A DNA stretch of 39,912 nucleotides from CALVJJ01 sp045538425 (GTDB lineage Bacteria > Bacillota > Clostridia > Christensenellales > UBA1242), in NCBI GenBank assembly GCA_045538425.1, contig JAZSRJ010000055.1, forward strand, positions 1-39,912, in the 5' to 3' direction. Position numbers and translations under genes: made by a program. Of the stretch, positions 32,209-39,912 are shown one piece after another. Under the pieces are notes generated by a model. That model worked only from the letters and a program-made list of their open reading frames with translations. It did no database searches and was not told the DNA's origin. Each line of letters starts with the position of its first letter. Positions within the stretch are counted from its first letter, which is position 1.

Positions 32209-33153
32209 TTATCTACGGAACATTCCTCCGTCCCAACCTTCGTCAATTTCACCTTCTGCTACAGCATCATAGTATTCATCTTCCGTCATTGGTCTATCAT
32301 CATCGTCATCATCACGATAATCATAGTCATCACCATCATCCAATCTTTCGTAGTAGCCATTGAAATATGGATCAGTTACCCAATCACTTTCTTTATTGTA
32401 TACCACTTTATCTACAACTTCGCTCATTCCATCACTCATATCAGCTATATAACTATTGATTCCATCTGTTTCGTGATCCAAAATATCACTTGGACCATTA
32501 TACAATCTTTCATCTACCAACTCTACCAATGAATCATCGTCGGTACACTCGTATCCATATTCATCATTAAGATATTCAATACAACCAGGTTTTACTTTTT
32601 TCAAAATTGCCATACAGATAGGACTATCATCTACAGGTAATCCGTTGTATCCAATTTCGTAATGTTGATTTTGGTAACTGATAAAATATTGTTTTGTTGT
32701 TTTTCCGTTCTTATTCGTTGTCTTTGCAGTCATTACAACATCTTCTTTACCAATTGTCCCAAGAAAATATTTTGATGTTATAGTATATTCTTCTTTTCCG
32801 TTGTTGTTGATATAACTTTCTTGGTAAATCCTTCTAGAAAGAAGTTCTGTTTCGTAATCACTATCATCAATAATATGCTCGTAACACTTATTGTTTCTAT
32901 TGTAATGAATTTCGCAACTATATCCGCAATGAATATCTACTTCTACTTCTTTACCATCATCTTGTAGATGTAATCTATCTGAATATTCATCATGAACATC
33001 CATTCGAAGTATATCCTCTCTATCTTTTAATAATGCACAAAATCTAAAATCCGTTTTTAATTTTTCTCTTGTTGTCAAATGTTTGCGCAAAAGTTTTGCA
33101 TCACTCAAATAATTTTCTACATTGAATAATGGTTGTGGTTGGTATTTTTCCAT
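32209..33153 (-). CDS. Acidic protein of unknown function (family A, copy 1)
   Basis: 314 residues, no signal peptide or membrane helix, very acidic. Residues 60-135 are beta-rich with Tyr/Asp repeats, 150-200 include KQYFISYQNQHYEI and MAILKK, and the last 60 residues are dominated by Asp and Glu (a run of six Asp around 285). Residues 109-186 resemble 106-182 of the next upstream gene in both sequence and position (IYQESY/VYTESY, then T.QY...YQ.Q, then a D.S.I...L.K segment), so the two are diverged paralogues. The ribosome site is strong (GGGAGG). It has its own consensus promoter and terminator. I cannot assign a function. Confidence 0.75.
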   Translation of the reverse strand: MEKYQPQPLFNVENYLSDAKLLRKHLTTREKLKTDFRFCALLKDREDILRMDVHDEYSDRLHLQDDGKEVEVDIHCGYSCEIHYNRNNKCYEHIIDDSDYETELLSRRIYQESYINNNGKEEYTITSKYFLGTIGKEDVVMTAKTTNKNGKTTKQYFISYQNQHYEIGYNGLPVDDSPICMAILKKVKPGCIEYLNDEYGYECTDDDSLVELVDERLYNGPSDILDHETDGINSYIADMSDGMSEVVDKVVYNKESDWVTDPYFNGYYERLDDGDDYDYRDDDDDDRPMTEDEYYDAVAEGEIDEGWDGGMFRR

Positions 33154-33178
33154 ATAATTCCTCCCTATTTCTTATTTT

Positions 33179-33207
33179 ATTGTATCACACCTATTTTTTC
33201 TTGTCAA
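33179..33207 (-). promoter_or_regulatory. Sigma-A promoter of the 314-residue acidic protein gene
   Basis: Reading minus: perfect TTGACA (33202-33207), 17-bp spacer, TACAAT (33179-33184). The leader is only about 18 nt. Confidence 0.85.
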
Positions 33208-33212
33208 TAGAC

Positions 33213-33236
33213 AAAAAAAGAGGAGACAATTCTCCC
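33213..33236 (-). terminator. Terminator of the 318-residue acidic protein gene
   Basis: GGAGA (33222-33226) pairs with TCTCC (33231-33235) around CAAT; on the minus strand a CTC then seven U follow. Confidence 0.75.
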
Positions 33237-33243
33237 CCATATA

Positions 33244-34200
33244 TTAGATAGTATCCAACATAAAATCTACAAGATCTTCATCATCACTCTTATTTTCTTC
33301 TTCAACATCTTGACATAACATATCCAACAACTCTTCATCCCAATCTATTGTATATTCTGTTTGTTGGTTGCGTTGTTGTTCTGCAATAATATTATCCATA
33401 CTGATGGTTTCAAAATATTTTTCGATATTTTGTCCAAAAGACTCAGCAATACTACGAGAATACATTTGGGTTATTGTATCACCATAGCGCAAAGATATAA
33501 TCCCTGTCATCATGGTTTCGATATCTGTTTTGATTTTGTCTACCAATGTGATTGGCATAGCAGATTCTATCATGTGCACCAATTGTGGAATGGTCATATC
33601 ATCTTCATAATCAATCCCCAACTCTTCACAATAATTGATCAACTTCCATCTGTATTTTTCAAGATAAATAATGATAGATGCATCAGGTATCATTGGTTGT
33701 CCCTCTTCATCTAACAAACATTGTTGATCTTGGTATTGCAATACATATTGTGTTGTAAGCCCTTGTTGATCGCTTTTTTGTTTTGTGATGTATTGACATT
33801 CATGTTTACCCAACAATACACTTATACTAGAAGTTGTTTCGTAAGATTCTAATCCATCATCATAAGTATAACTTTCTGTGTAGACTCTAGTGCAATTTTC
33901 TTTTTTTACAACTTGTTCTAGATAATGATTGTACACATTGGTATCTATATTATAGGTGATCAGTCCTGCATCTCCGTTATCTACCAACATGGTGACTCCC
34001 GTTTCATCACCCAAAGACTCAAGACTTTTTTCTCCATTGTCCATAACGGCTGCATACAACTTGTTAAGATATGGCTCCATTCTCACAATTTTGTCATTGG
34101 TTTTGTATTCTTCAATAGACGAACATTCGATAGCAAGATCTCCTGCAAGTCCAAAATAATCGAAATTGGAAAATAAAATATCAGGTTTTTGTTGTTTCAT
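33244..34200 (-). CDS. Acidic protein of unknown function (family A, copy 2)
   Basis: 318 residues, cytosolic by composition. The N-terminal ~100 residues are mixed alpha/beta, residues 106-182 share the pattern described for the 314-residue paralogue, and 183-215 is a helical segment with LGIDYEDDMTIPQLVHMI. A further helical region and a strongly acidic C-terminus (EEENKSDDEDLVDFMLD) follow. It has no enzyme motif. GGAAGGAC lies 3-5 nt before the ATG. It is an independent transcription unit between gyrA and its paralogue. Presence of two separately promoted copies suggests a real, expressed family rather than decay. Confidence 0.75.
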   Translation of the reverse strand: MKQQKPDILFSNFDYFGLAGDLAIECSSIEEYKTNDKIVRMEPYLNKLYAAVMDNGEKSLESLGDETGVTMLVDNGDAGLITYNIDTNVYNHYLEQVVKKENCTRVYTESYTYDDGLESYETTSSISVLLGKHECQYITKQKSDQQGLTTQYVLQYQDQQCLLDEEGQPMIPDASIIIYLEKYRWKLINYCEELGIDYEDDMTIPQLVHMIESAMPITLVDKIKTDIETMMTGIISLRYGDTITQMYSRSIAESFGQNIEKYFETISMDNIIAEQQRNQQTEYTIDWDEELLDMLCQDVEEENKSDDEDLVDFMLDTI

Positions 34201-34225
34201 TTTGTCCTTCCTTTTTGCTGTTATT

Positions 34226-34254
34226 AGTATACCATATCAGTATCATAATTGCAA
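34226..34254 (-). promoter_or_regulatory. Sigma-A promoter of the 318-residue acidic protein gene
   Basis: Reading minus: TTGCAA (34249-34254), 17-bp spacer, TATACT (34226-34231), 25 bp from the start codon. Confidence 0.8.
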
Positions 34255-34309
34255 TAGTCCAACCCCAAAATGATGGTATGTATGACATCTATCATCCAAT
34301 TGTCACACT

Positions 34310-34340
34310 AAAAAAGAAAGGAACTAGCCTTTCTTTTTTG
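34310..34340 (-). terminator. Terminator after gyrA
   Basis: AAAAAAGAAAGG (34310-34321) pairs with CCTTTCTTTTTT (34328-34339) around a 6-nt loop. It ends the gyrB-gyrA transcript and is symmetrical enough to work both ways. Confidence 0.88.
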
Positions 34341-34349
34341 TATCATCTA

Positions 34350-36887
34350 TTAAAATTCGTCTTTTGTACCAGCATTGGTGTCCACTTCAAAATCAAGTTC
34401 TTTTTTCACTTCTTCGATAGACTCGTCACTCTCAATCACTTCAATATCTTCTTCTTTTGGAGCAATAGCAACACACACTATTTTTGCTGTGTTCTTAAGT
34501 TTCATAACTTTGACACCTTTGGTGTTACGTCCAATAAGACTAATTTCCTTAGCAGGGGTTCTTACTGTTGTACCATCGTCTGCAATCATAATAATATCAT
34601 CATCAAGGGTGACCTGTTTTAGATTGACAAGATTACCAGTTACTTCGTTGAAGATACCAGCTTTAACACCTTTACCACCACGTCCTTGGACTTTGTATTC
34701 TTCTGGACTAGATAGTTTTCCATATCCGTATTCACTAACAGTGAGCATGTATTTTTCTGGATCAACAATAGACATATCTACAAGATATTCTTTGTCACTG
34801 AGATCCATAGATTTTACACCTTGGGTATCACGACCAAGACTTCTTAGTTGTGCTTCTTCAAAACGGATACATTTTCCTTCACTGCTTGCCATAATCACTT
34901 GGTCATGACCACTGGTATGGTATACAGCAATAAGTTCGTCTTCATCTGTTAGTTTGATGGCAATCTTACCATTCTTATTGATACGAGCATATTCTTCAAT
35001 CTTTGTCTTTTTAATAAGACCTTTCTTGGTAGCCATAACTAGATTACCTTCGGTCATATTGATTGCTGGAATAATCGTATTGATACGTTCGTCACTCTCT
35101 AAGTTGAGTAGGTTGACCATCGCACGACCTTTTGCTTGTTTTTGTGCTTCAGGGATTTCGTATGCTTTGATGGTATACACTTTTCCCTTACTGCTAAAGC
35201 ACATAAGTTCATCATGACTAGAACATACAAGCATAGACTCTACAAAGTCTTCTTCTTTTGTTTTGTGTGTCACAACACCCATTCCACCACGATGTTGTGC
35301 TTTGTATTCGCTTGCACTAATACGCTTAATATATCCAGTATGAGTCATAGAGATCACCACTGTCTCTTTAGGGATAAGGTCAGCAATATCAATATCACCA
35401 TAATCAATAGAGATTTCACTCTTTCTGTCTGTACCATATTTGTCAGCAATCACAGTAAGATCTCCTTTGATAATATCATCAATTTTTGCTGGACTATCAA
35501 GGATAGATTGCAATTCTGCAACAAGGGCTTTGACATTGGCAAGTTCTTCTTTGATTTTTTCAATTTCGAGACCAGTTAGTCTTTGCAATCTCATATCTAG
35601 GATAGCTTGTGCTTGTACTTCGTCTAGTGTAAATCTTGAAGTCAATTTTGCAATTGCATCTTGCTTGTCAGCACTTTCTTTAATAGTTGCAATCACTTCA
35701 TCAATGTTGGCAACAGCAATAGCAAGACCTTCTAAGATATGCAATCTTTGTTTTGCTTTATCCAATTCATATTGGGTACGACGAGTAATAAGTTGTCTTT
35801 GGTATCCAATGTATGAAGTAATAATCTCTTTCAAGTTGCATACTTTTGGTGTATTATCTACAAGACATAGTAGGATTGCACCAAAGCTAACTTGCAATTG
35901 CGTATGTTTGAATAAAGAATTAAGTACAACTTGAGGGTTGGCGTCTTTTTTGATTTCGATAACAAAACGCATACCTTCTCTATCTGACTCTTCTTTTAGT
36001 GCACTGATCCCGTCAATACGTTTTGTTTTGACAAGTTCTGCAATTTGTTGAATGAGTTTTTCTTTGATAACTTGGTAAGGAATTTCGGTAACGACAATAC
36101 GATATCTATTTTGTCCAAACTCTTCAATCTCTGTTCTGGCTCTAATCATAAAGCTACCTTTACCAGTAAGATATGCTTTTTTGATGCCAGCTTGTCCCAT
36201 AATAAGACCTTTGGTTGGGAAGTCTGGAGCAGGAATATATTTGATGAGTTCTTCAATCTCAATTTCTGGATTGTCGATCGTTGCAATCACAGCATTGGTT
36301 ACTTCACGCAAGTTGTGTGGCGGAATATTAGTTGCCATACCGACAGCAATACCGTCACTACCATTGACAAGTAGATTTGGAAATCTTCCTGGCAATACTT
36401 CTGGTTGCATTTCTGTACCATCGAAGTTAGGATAGAAGTCTACCGTATTCTTATCAATATCACGAAGCATTTCGTTAGCAATTTTACTTAGTCTTGCCTC
36501 AGTATAACGCATCGCTGCTGGTGGGTCACCATCAATACTACCGAAGTTACCATGACCATCTACAAGTGGTGCATTGATAGAAAAATCTTGTGCAAGACGA
36601 ACGAGTGCATCATAGATACTACTATCACCATGAGGGTGGTATTTACCCATACAGTCCCCAACAATACGAGCACATTTTTTGTACCCTTTATCGCTTGTAA
36701 GACCAAGTTCTCCCATAGAATAGAGGATACGACGGTGTACAGGTTTTAACCCATCTCTTACATCAGGTATGGCACGGCTAACATTAACTGCCATCGCATA
36801 GTTGATGAAAGAAGTCTCCATATCTTCTTTGATGGTTACCTTTTTCAATCTCTCTTCAAAAGTCAAATTATCGTTGTTTAGTTCCAT
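34350..36887 (-). CDS. gyrA: DNA gyrase subunit A
   Basis: 845 residues. The breakage-reunion domain has the active Tyr128 (MRYTEARL) and the quinolone-resistance region KYHPHGDSSIYDALV, where Ser89 and the following Asp are the residues normally found in drug-sensitive enzymes. The C-terminal beta-pinwheel carries QGRGGKG (GyrA box), which separates GyrA from ParC; an additional HRGGMG is in another blade. The tail is acidic (about 810-845). GGGAG lies 7 nt before the ATG. gyrB is upstream on the same strand, with two unknown genes between. Confidence 0.97.
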   Translation of the reverse strand: MELNNDNLTFEERLKKVTIKEDMETSFINYAMAVNVSRAIPDVRDGLKPVHRRILYSMGELGLTSDKGYKKCARIVGDCMGKYHPHGDSSIYDALVRLAQDFSINAPLVDGHGNFGSIDGDPPAAMRYTEARLSKIANEMLRDIDKNTVDFYPNFDGTEMQPEVLPGRFPNLLVNGSDGIAVGMATNIPPHNLREVTNAVIATIDNPEIEIEELIKYIPAPDFPTKGLIMGQAGIKKAYLTGKGSFMIRARTEIEEFGQNRYRIVVTEIPYQVIKEKLIQQIAELVKTKRIDGISALKEESDREGMRFVIEIKKDANPQVVLNSLFKHTQLQVSFGAILLCLVDNTPKVCNLKEIITSYIGYQRQLITRRTQYELDKAKQRLHILEGLAIAVANIDEVIATIKESADKQDAIAKLTSRFTLDEVQAQAILDMRLQRLTGLEIEKIKEELANVKALVAELQSILDSPAKIDDIIKGDLTVIADKYGTDRKSEISIDYGDIDIADLIPKETVVISMTHTGYIKRISASEYKAQHRGGMGVVTHKTKEEDFVESMLVCSSHDELMCFSSKGKVYTIKAYEIPEAQKQAKGRAMVNLLNLESDERINTIIPAINMTEGNLVMATKKGLIKKTKIEEYARINKNGKIAIKLTDEDELIAVYHTSGHDQVIMASSEGKCIRFEEAQLRSLGRDTQGVKSMDLSDKEYLVDMSIVDPEKYMLTVSEYGYGKLSSPEEYKVQGRGGKGVKAGIFNEVTGNLVNLKQVTLDDDIIMIADDGTTVRTPAKEISLIGRNTKGVKVMKLKNTAKIVCVAIAPKEEDIEVIESDESIEEVKKELDFEVDTNAGTKDEF

Positions 36888-36945
36888 TTTTTCTCTCCCA
36901 TAGTAGGATGTTTTTTATTTTATCTGTTAGATAGACGAGTGTCTA

Positions 36946-37683
36946 TTATATCGTCATTGTTTGTAATTCTATTACGTTTTCTTGTTTTGTTGTCTTCATC
37001 ACCTGTTGATGAATGTCAGCAACTGTTTTTTCTATCATAGGACGATAGATGTATTCATAAGGCATCTTAAAGATATTTTGATACTCTTGATGGACATACA
37101 TTGAGACTAATGCTCTTAGATTCCAATACCCTATTGGCATCGTATCTGGATATCCTAGTTGACGACTAAGGTATCCACCCAATATCTTCATCATTACTTG
37201 ATGTTTTTCTTGATCAAGTACAACATAGTCATCATACACTCTATCTGCTCTATAATACTCAGCATAATCTTTTTTACCTTCTCGGTAGATTAGATGAAAT
37301 ATTCCTGTGTCATACATAGAGATAATGACTTTGATATTGCCTGACTTTAATGTTTTGACAAACTTCCAAGCATATTCTTCCCCTACATAACGCGTCAAAT
37401 CTTTGTATTGTACACTATATTTTGGTTGGTCTGTTTCTAGATGAAAAACAAACTTTTTATCTTGATCCATCACTTCCACTGTTGTTGTGTCTTGTACCCA
37501 ATCTCGTGTGTATTTTGTTCCACTAGAATGTGTCGCAATCAAGTCTAATTCGTACTCGTATGTATACGCTCCTAGTTGTAATTTTGTATATAGTAGGTGA
37601 TCTAGTTGATTGTATCTTTTGTAACAAAGTGTATCATAGTTAGTTAAAAATTGTCTTACTTGTTGTTTGGTTAGTTGTTGCAT
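36946..37683 (-). CDS. Protein of unknown function between gyrB and gyrA (family B)
   Basis: 245 residues, Tyr- and Gln-rich, no signal peptide or clear membrane helix. It begins with a helix (QQLTKQQVRQFLTNY), a beta-rich middle (about 38-135), then helices with DQEKHQVMMKILGGYLSRQL at 157-176 and a final helical part (200-235). The helix at 157-176 resembles NQEEHQFIMGAIKERLNTF encoded just ahead of and across the start of the 76-residue gene upstream. I know no family for it. AGGAG lies 6 nt before the ATG, and it is probably cotranscribed with gyrB and gyrA. A weak similarity of spacing to the acidic proteins at 32209 and 33244 (an IL/YL helix followed by LGY/LGI and an acidic turn) is suggestive only. 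Confidence 0.7.
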   Translation of the reverse strand: MQQLTKQQVRQFLTNYDTLCYKRYNQLDHLLYTKLQLGAYTYEYELDLIATHSSGTKYTRDWVQDTTTVEVMDQDKKFVFHLETDQPKYSVQYKDLTRYVGEEYAWKFVKTLKSGNIKVIISMYDTGIFHLIYREGKKDYAEYYRADRVYDDYVVLDQEKHQVMMKILGGYLSRQLGYPDTMPIGYWNLRALVSMYVHQEYQNIFKMPYEYIYRPMIEKTVADIHQQVMKTTKQENVIELQTMTI

Positions 37684-37752
37684 ATATTTCTCCTATTATT
37701 CTCATATTGTCTTTTTCTTTTGTGTCTTAATAGGAAAATTTTTCATTTGTTA

Positions 37753-37983
37753 TTAGATAGATAGAGTACTATCATCTGTTGTTGTACTAGGTGTCAATTG
37801 TTGTTTGATCTTCTCAATCAACATATCTTTTTGATCTTCATATTTTTTAGCATAATCTTCTTTTAAGAATGGAAGATATTGTTTTTCAATCGCTTGTGCT
37901 AAAGGTGCGATAATGGTTTCTAGATCGGTATATGGATCAACCTCAATTCCAAAAGTATTGAGTCTTTCTTTGATCGCCCCCAT
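37753..37983 (-). CDS. 76-residue protein, probable 3' remnant of a family-B gene
   Basis: The first ATG gives 76 residues: MGAIKERLNTFGIEVDPYTD, then two amphipathic helices and a Thr/Ser tail. The ribosome site is poor (AAGAAGAG about 12 nt upstream). The same frame stays open for 71 nt upstream to the gyrB stop and beyond it, with no start codon. It reads YRENYSAVRDSYNQINQEEHQFI there, matching the helix at 145-166 of the 245-residue neighbour. The simplest reading is a paralogue whose 5' two-thirds were lost against gyrB. It may still be translated from the ATG or through coupling. Confidence 0.5.
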   Translation of the reverse strand: MGAIKERLNTFGIEVDPYTDLETIIAPLAQAIEKQYLPFLKEDYAKKYEDQKDMLIEKIKQQLTPSTTTDDSTLSI

Positions 37984-38054
37984 AATGAATTGGTGCTCTT
38001 CTTGATTGATTTGGTTATATGAGTCTCTTACAGCACTATAGTTTTCCCTATATT

Positions 38055-39912
38055 TTAGATATCTAGATCTGTTACTTTTTTCTTCTTAGCATTTTCTTCA
38101 ATAAAGATACGTCTAAGTTCTGGATCAGTACCCATAAGTTTTGTAAAGATTGCATCGGCTTCAATTGCATCTTCCATCGTGATTTGAACCAATATTCTTC
38201 TTTCTGGATCCATGGTTGTTTCCCACAATTGTTCAGCATTCATTTCGCCAAGACCTTTGTAACGTTGGATATTGCATTTTGGATTACCAAGTTCCGCTAG
38301 TTTTGCTTTCAACTCATCATCACTATAACAATAGTAGACTTGTTTGTTGTGTTCTACTTTGAATAATGGTGGTTGTGCAGCATATACGTGACCATTGGTA
38401 AGAAGTGGTTGCATGAATCTAAAGAAGAATGTGAGCAATAGGATACGAATATGACTACCATCGACGTCGGCATCGGTCATAATCACAATTTTATCGTATT
38501 TTAATTTGCTTTCATCAAACTCACTTGTTACACCACAGCCAAGCGCAACAATCATATTCTTAATAACGCCATTTTCTAGTACTTTGTGCATACTAACTTT
38601 TTCAACGTTAAGAATTTTACCTCTTAGTGGCAAAATAGCTTGGAATCGTCTATTTCGACCAGATTTTGCAGTACCACCCGCACTATCTCCCTCTACAAGG
38701 TAGATTTCGCATTTTTTAGGATCTGTATCTGTACAGTCAGCCAATTTGTCTGCCATACCAATACTATCTAAGATTCCTTTTCTACGAGTAGATTCTCTTG
38801 CAAGTCTAGCAGCATCTCTAGCACGTTTTGCAGTAATACATTTTAAGATCAGTTCTTTTGCAATGCTTGGGTTTTCTTCCAAAAACTCTGTAAACTTCTC
38901 TTGCATTGCATCTTCCACAATCTTTTTCATTTCGCTATTACCAAGTTTTGTTTTGGTTTGGCCTTCGAATTGTGGTTCTGTTAGTTTGACACTTACAATA
39001 GCAGTAAGACCTTCTTTGACGTCTTCTGCAGACAATTTTTCTGTATCTTTTAAGATTTTGCTCATCTTACCATATTCGTTGATAATCTTGGTTAGAGAGT
39101 TGTGGAATCCTACTAAGTGTGTACCACCTTCGTGGGTATTGATGTTGTTGGCATAACTATGAACAACACAGTTGTATCCAGTATTGTATTGGAAAGCAAT
39201 CTCTACTTCATTGGTAGGATTGATCACACGCATATAGACAGGTTCGGCAAATACTTTATCTTTGTTTTCGTTGATGTACCCAACAAATTGTTTGATACCA
39301 CCTTCAAAACAATAACTTTCTTTGACAGGTTCTTCCCCTCTTTGATCTTCAATACTAATAGTTAATCCAGAGTTAAGGAAAGCAATTTCACGGAATCTTT
39401 CTTTAATCTCAGCATAATCAAAGTTAAGTGTTTCAAATATCTCAGCATCTGGCCAAAATTTTACCGTTGTACCTGTACGTTCTGTAGCACCAATCTCAGT
39501 GAGTGGAGCTTCTGGCACACCGCGGTGAAAACGCATAAAGTGTACAATGCCACCTTGATAGACACTGACTTCTAGTGTATGACTAAGTGCATTAACACAA
39601 GAAAGACCAACACCATGTAGACCCCCAGACACTTTGTATCCGTTGCCACCAAACTTACCACCAGCATGAAGTTTTGTCATAACAACTTCAACGGCAGATT
39701 TGTTTTCTGTCTTATGCATACCACAAGGAATACCACGAGCATTGTCTCTAACTGTACAACTACCATCTGCACCAAGAACAACTTCTACCTTGTTGCCGTA
39801 TCCAGCAAGATATTCGTCAATTGAGTTGTCCACAACTTCCGTGATTAGGTGATGAAGACCACGGGTGTCTGTACTACCAATATACATACCTGGTCTTTTT
39901 CTAACAGGTTCT
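38055..39912 (-). CDS. gyrB: DNA gyrase subunit B, 5' end cut by the window edge
   Basis: The frame stays open to the right edge and starts mid-protein with PVRKRPGMYIGSTDTRG, so only about the first 25-35 residues are missing; the methionine at 39887 is internal. The GHKL ATPase site is present (EVVDNSIDE, DNARGIP, KVSGGLHGVGLSCVNALS). So are the transducer region, the TOPRIM motifs EGDSAGG and MTDADVDGSHIR, QRYKGLGEMN.EQLWETTM and the C-terminal RRIFIEENA. The tail is KKKKVTDLDI rather than the common short ending. It belongs to gyrase rather than topoisomerase IV by its pairing with a GyrA-box subunit. Confidence 0.97.
   Translation of the reverse strand, partial: EPVRKRPGMYIGSTDTRGLHHLITEVVDNSIDEYLAGYGNKVEVVLGADGSCTVRDNARGIPCGMHKTENKSAVEVVMTKLHAGGKFGGNGYKVSGGLHGVGLSCVNALSHTLEVSVYQGGIVHFMRFHRGVPEAPLTEIGATERTGTTVKFWPDAEIFETLNFDYAEIKERFREIAFLNSGLTISIEDQRGEEPVKESYCFEGGIKQFVGYINENKDKVFAEPVYMRVINPTNEVEIAFQYNTGYNCVVHSYANNINTHEGGTHLVGFHNSLTKIINEYGKMSKILKDTEKLSAEDVKEGLTAIVSVKLTEPQFEGQTKTKLGNSEMKKIVEDAMQEKFTEFLEENPSIAKELILKCITAKRARDAARLARESTRRKGILDSIGMADKLADCTDTDPKKCEIYLVEGDSAGGTAKSGRNRRFQAILPLRGKILNVEKVSMHKVLENGVIKNMIVALGCGVTSEFDESKLKYDKIVIMTDADVDGSHIRILLLTFFFRFMQPLLTNGHVYAAQPPLFKVEHNKQVYYCYSDDELKAKLAELGNPKCNIQRYKGLGEMNAEQLWETTMDPERRILVQITMEDAIEADAIFTKLMGTDPELRRIFIEENAKKKKVTDLDI

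Noticed and set aside
31941..32252. Minus-strand frame encoding STGTTN repeats, and a plus-strand frame at 32122-32532
   Set aside because: Both arise from the 18-bp tandem repeat and overlap the acidic protein gene; there is no ribosome site, and the repeat is part of a terminator.
38055..38090. Programmed minus-one frameshift joining GyrB to the downstream frame
   Set aside because: The A-run is phased AAA AAA G rather than A AAA AAG, and a truncated paralogue explains the open frame more simply.

Overview
The window comes from a low-GC, Gram-positive, endospore-forming Bacillota, most likely a clostridium-like lineage. The spore-coat/cortex pair yabP-yabQ lies next to a DivIC/FtsB-like septum protein. 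Shine-Dalgarno sites are AGGAG-like, sigma-A promoters are close to consensus, and terminators are strong stem plus T-run hairpins. I cannot name a genus from sequence alone.

Left edge (1-3.6 kb): a run of hairpins of unknown function, an initiator tRNA-Met on the minus strand with its own promoter and terminator, and two plus-strand genes for similar coiled-coil/two-TM/coiled-coil proteins, each its own transcription unit. Facing them is a minus-strand yabP-yabQ-divIC-like operon. A consensus promoter followed almost at once by two terminator hairpins suggests a small RNA or attenuated leader upstream of yabP.

3.6-13.8 kb: an accessory block. It holds a 2246-residue secreted subtilase with 20 MBG-like beta repeats and a C-terminal membrane anchor; a divergent XRE regulator / compact SLOG-like pair bracketed by identical 35-bp terminators; a protein resembling GTPase-associated protein 1; and a YbhN/MprF-type flippase without a synthetase domain. 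The genes around it (glmU-like, pth, mfd, prsA-like on one side; yabP, yabQ, divIC on the other) form one conserved neighbourhood in many clostridia and bacilli, so this block appears to interrupt it.

13.8-28.6 kb (minus strand): PrsA-like foldase lipoprotein with its own promoter, then a long, tightly packed gene run read from 28.6 down to 15.7 kb: small multidrug-export-family protein, GtrA-type flippase, CsbB-like GT2, YfhO, two CPBP proteases, rlmH, tadA, a shrunken GlmU derivative, pth and mfd. GT2, GtrA and YfhO together look like a complete undecaprenyl-phosphate-sugar pathway for decorating cell-surface polymers.

28.8-39.9 kb: cvpA (plus), then degV and eno, two acidic paralogous proteins of unknown function with individual sigma-A promoters, and the gyrase region. 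gyrB runs off the right edge. Between gyrB and gyrA sit two genes of unknown function; the 76-residue one looks like the 3' remnant of a paralogue of its 245-residue neighbour, because homologous-looking sequence continues upstream of its start codon to the gyrB stop.
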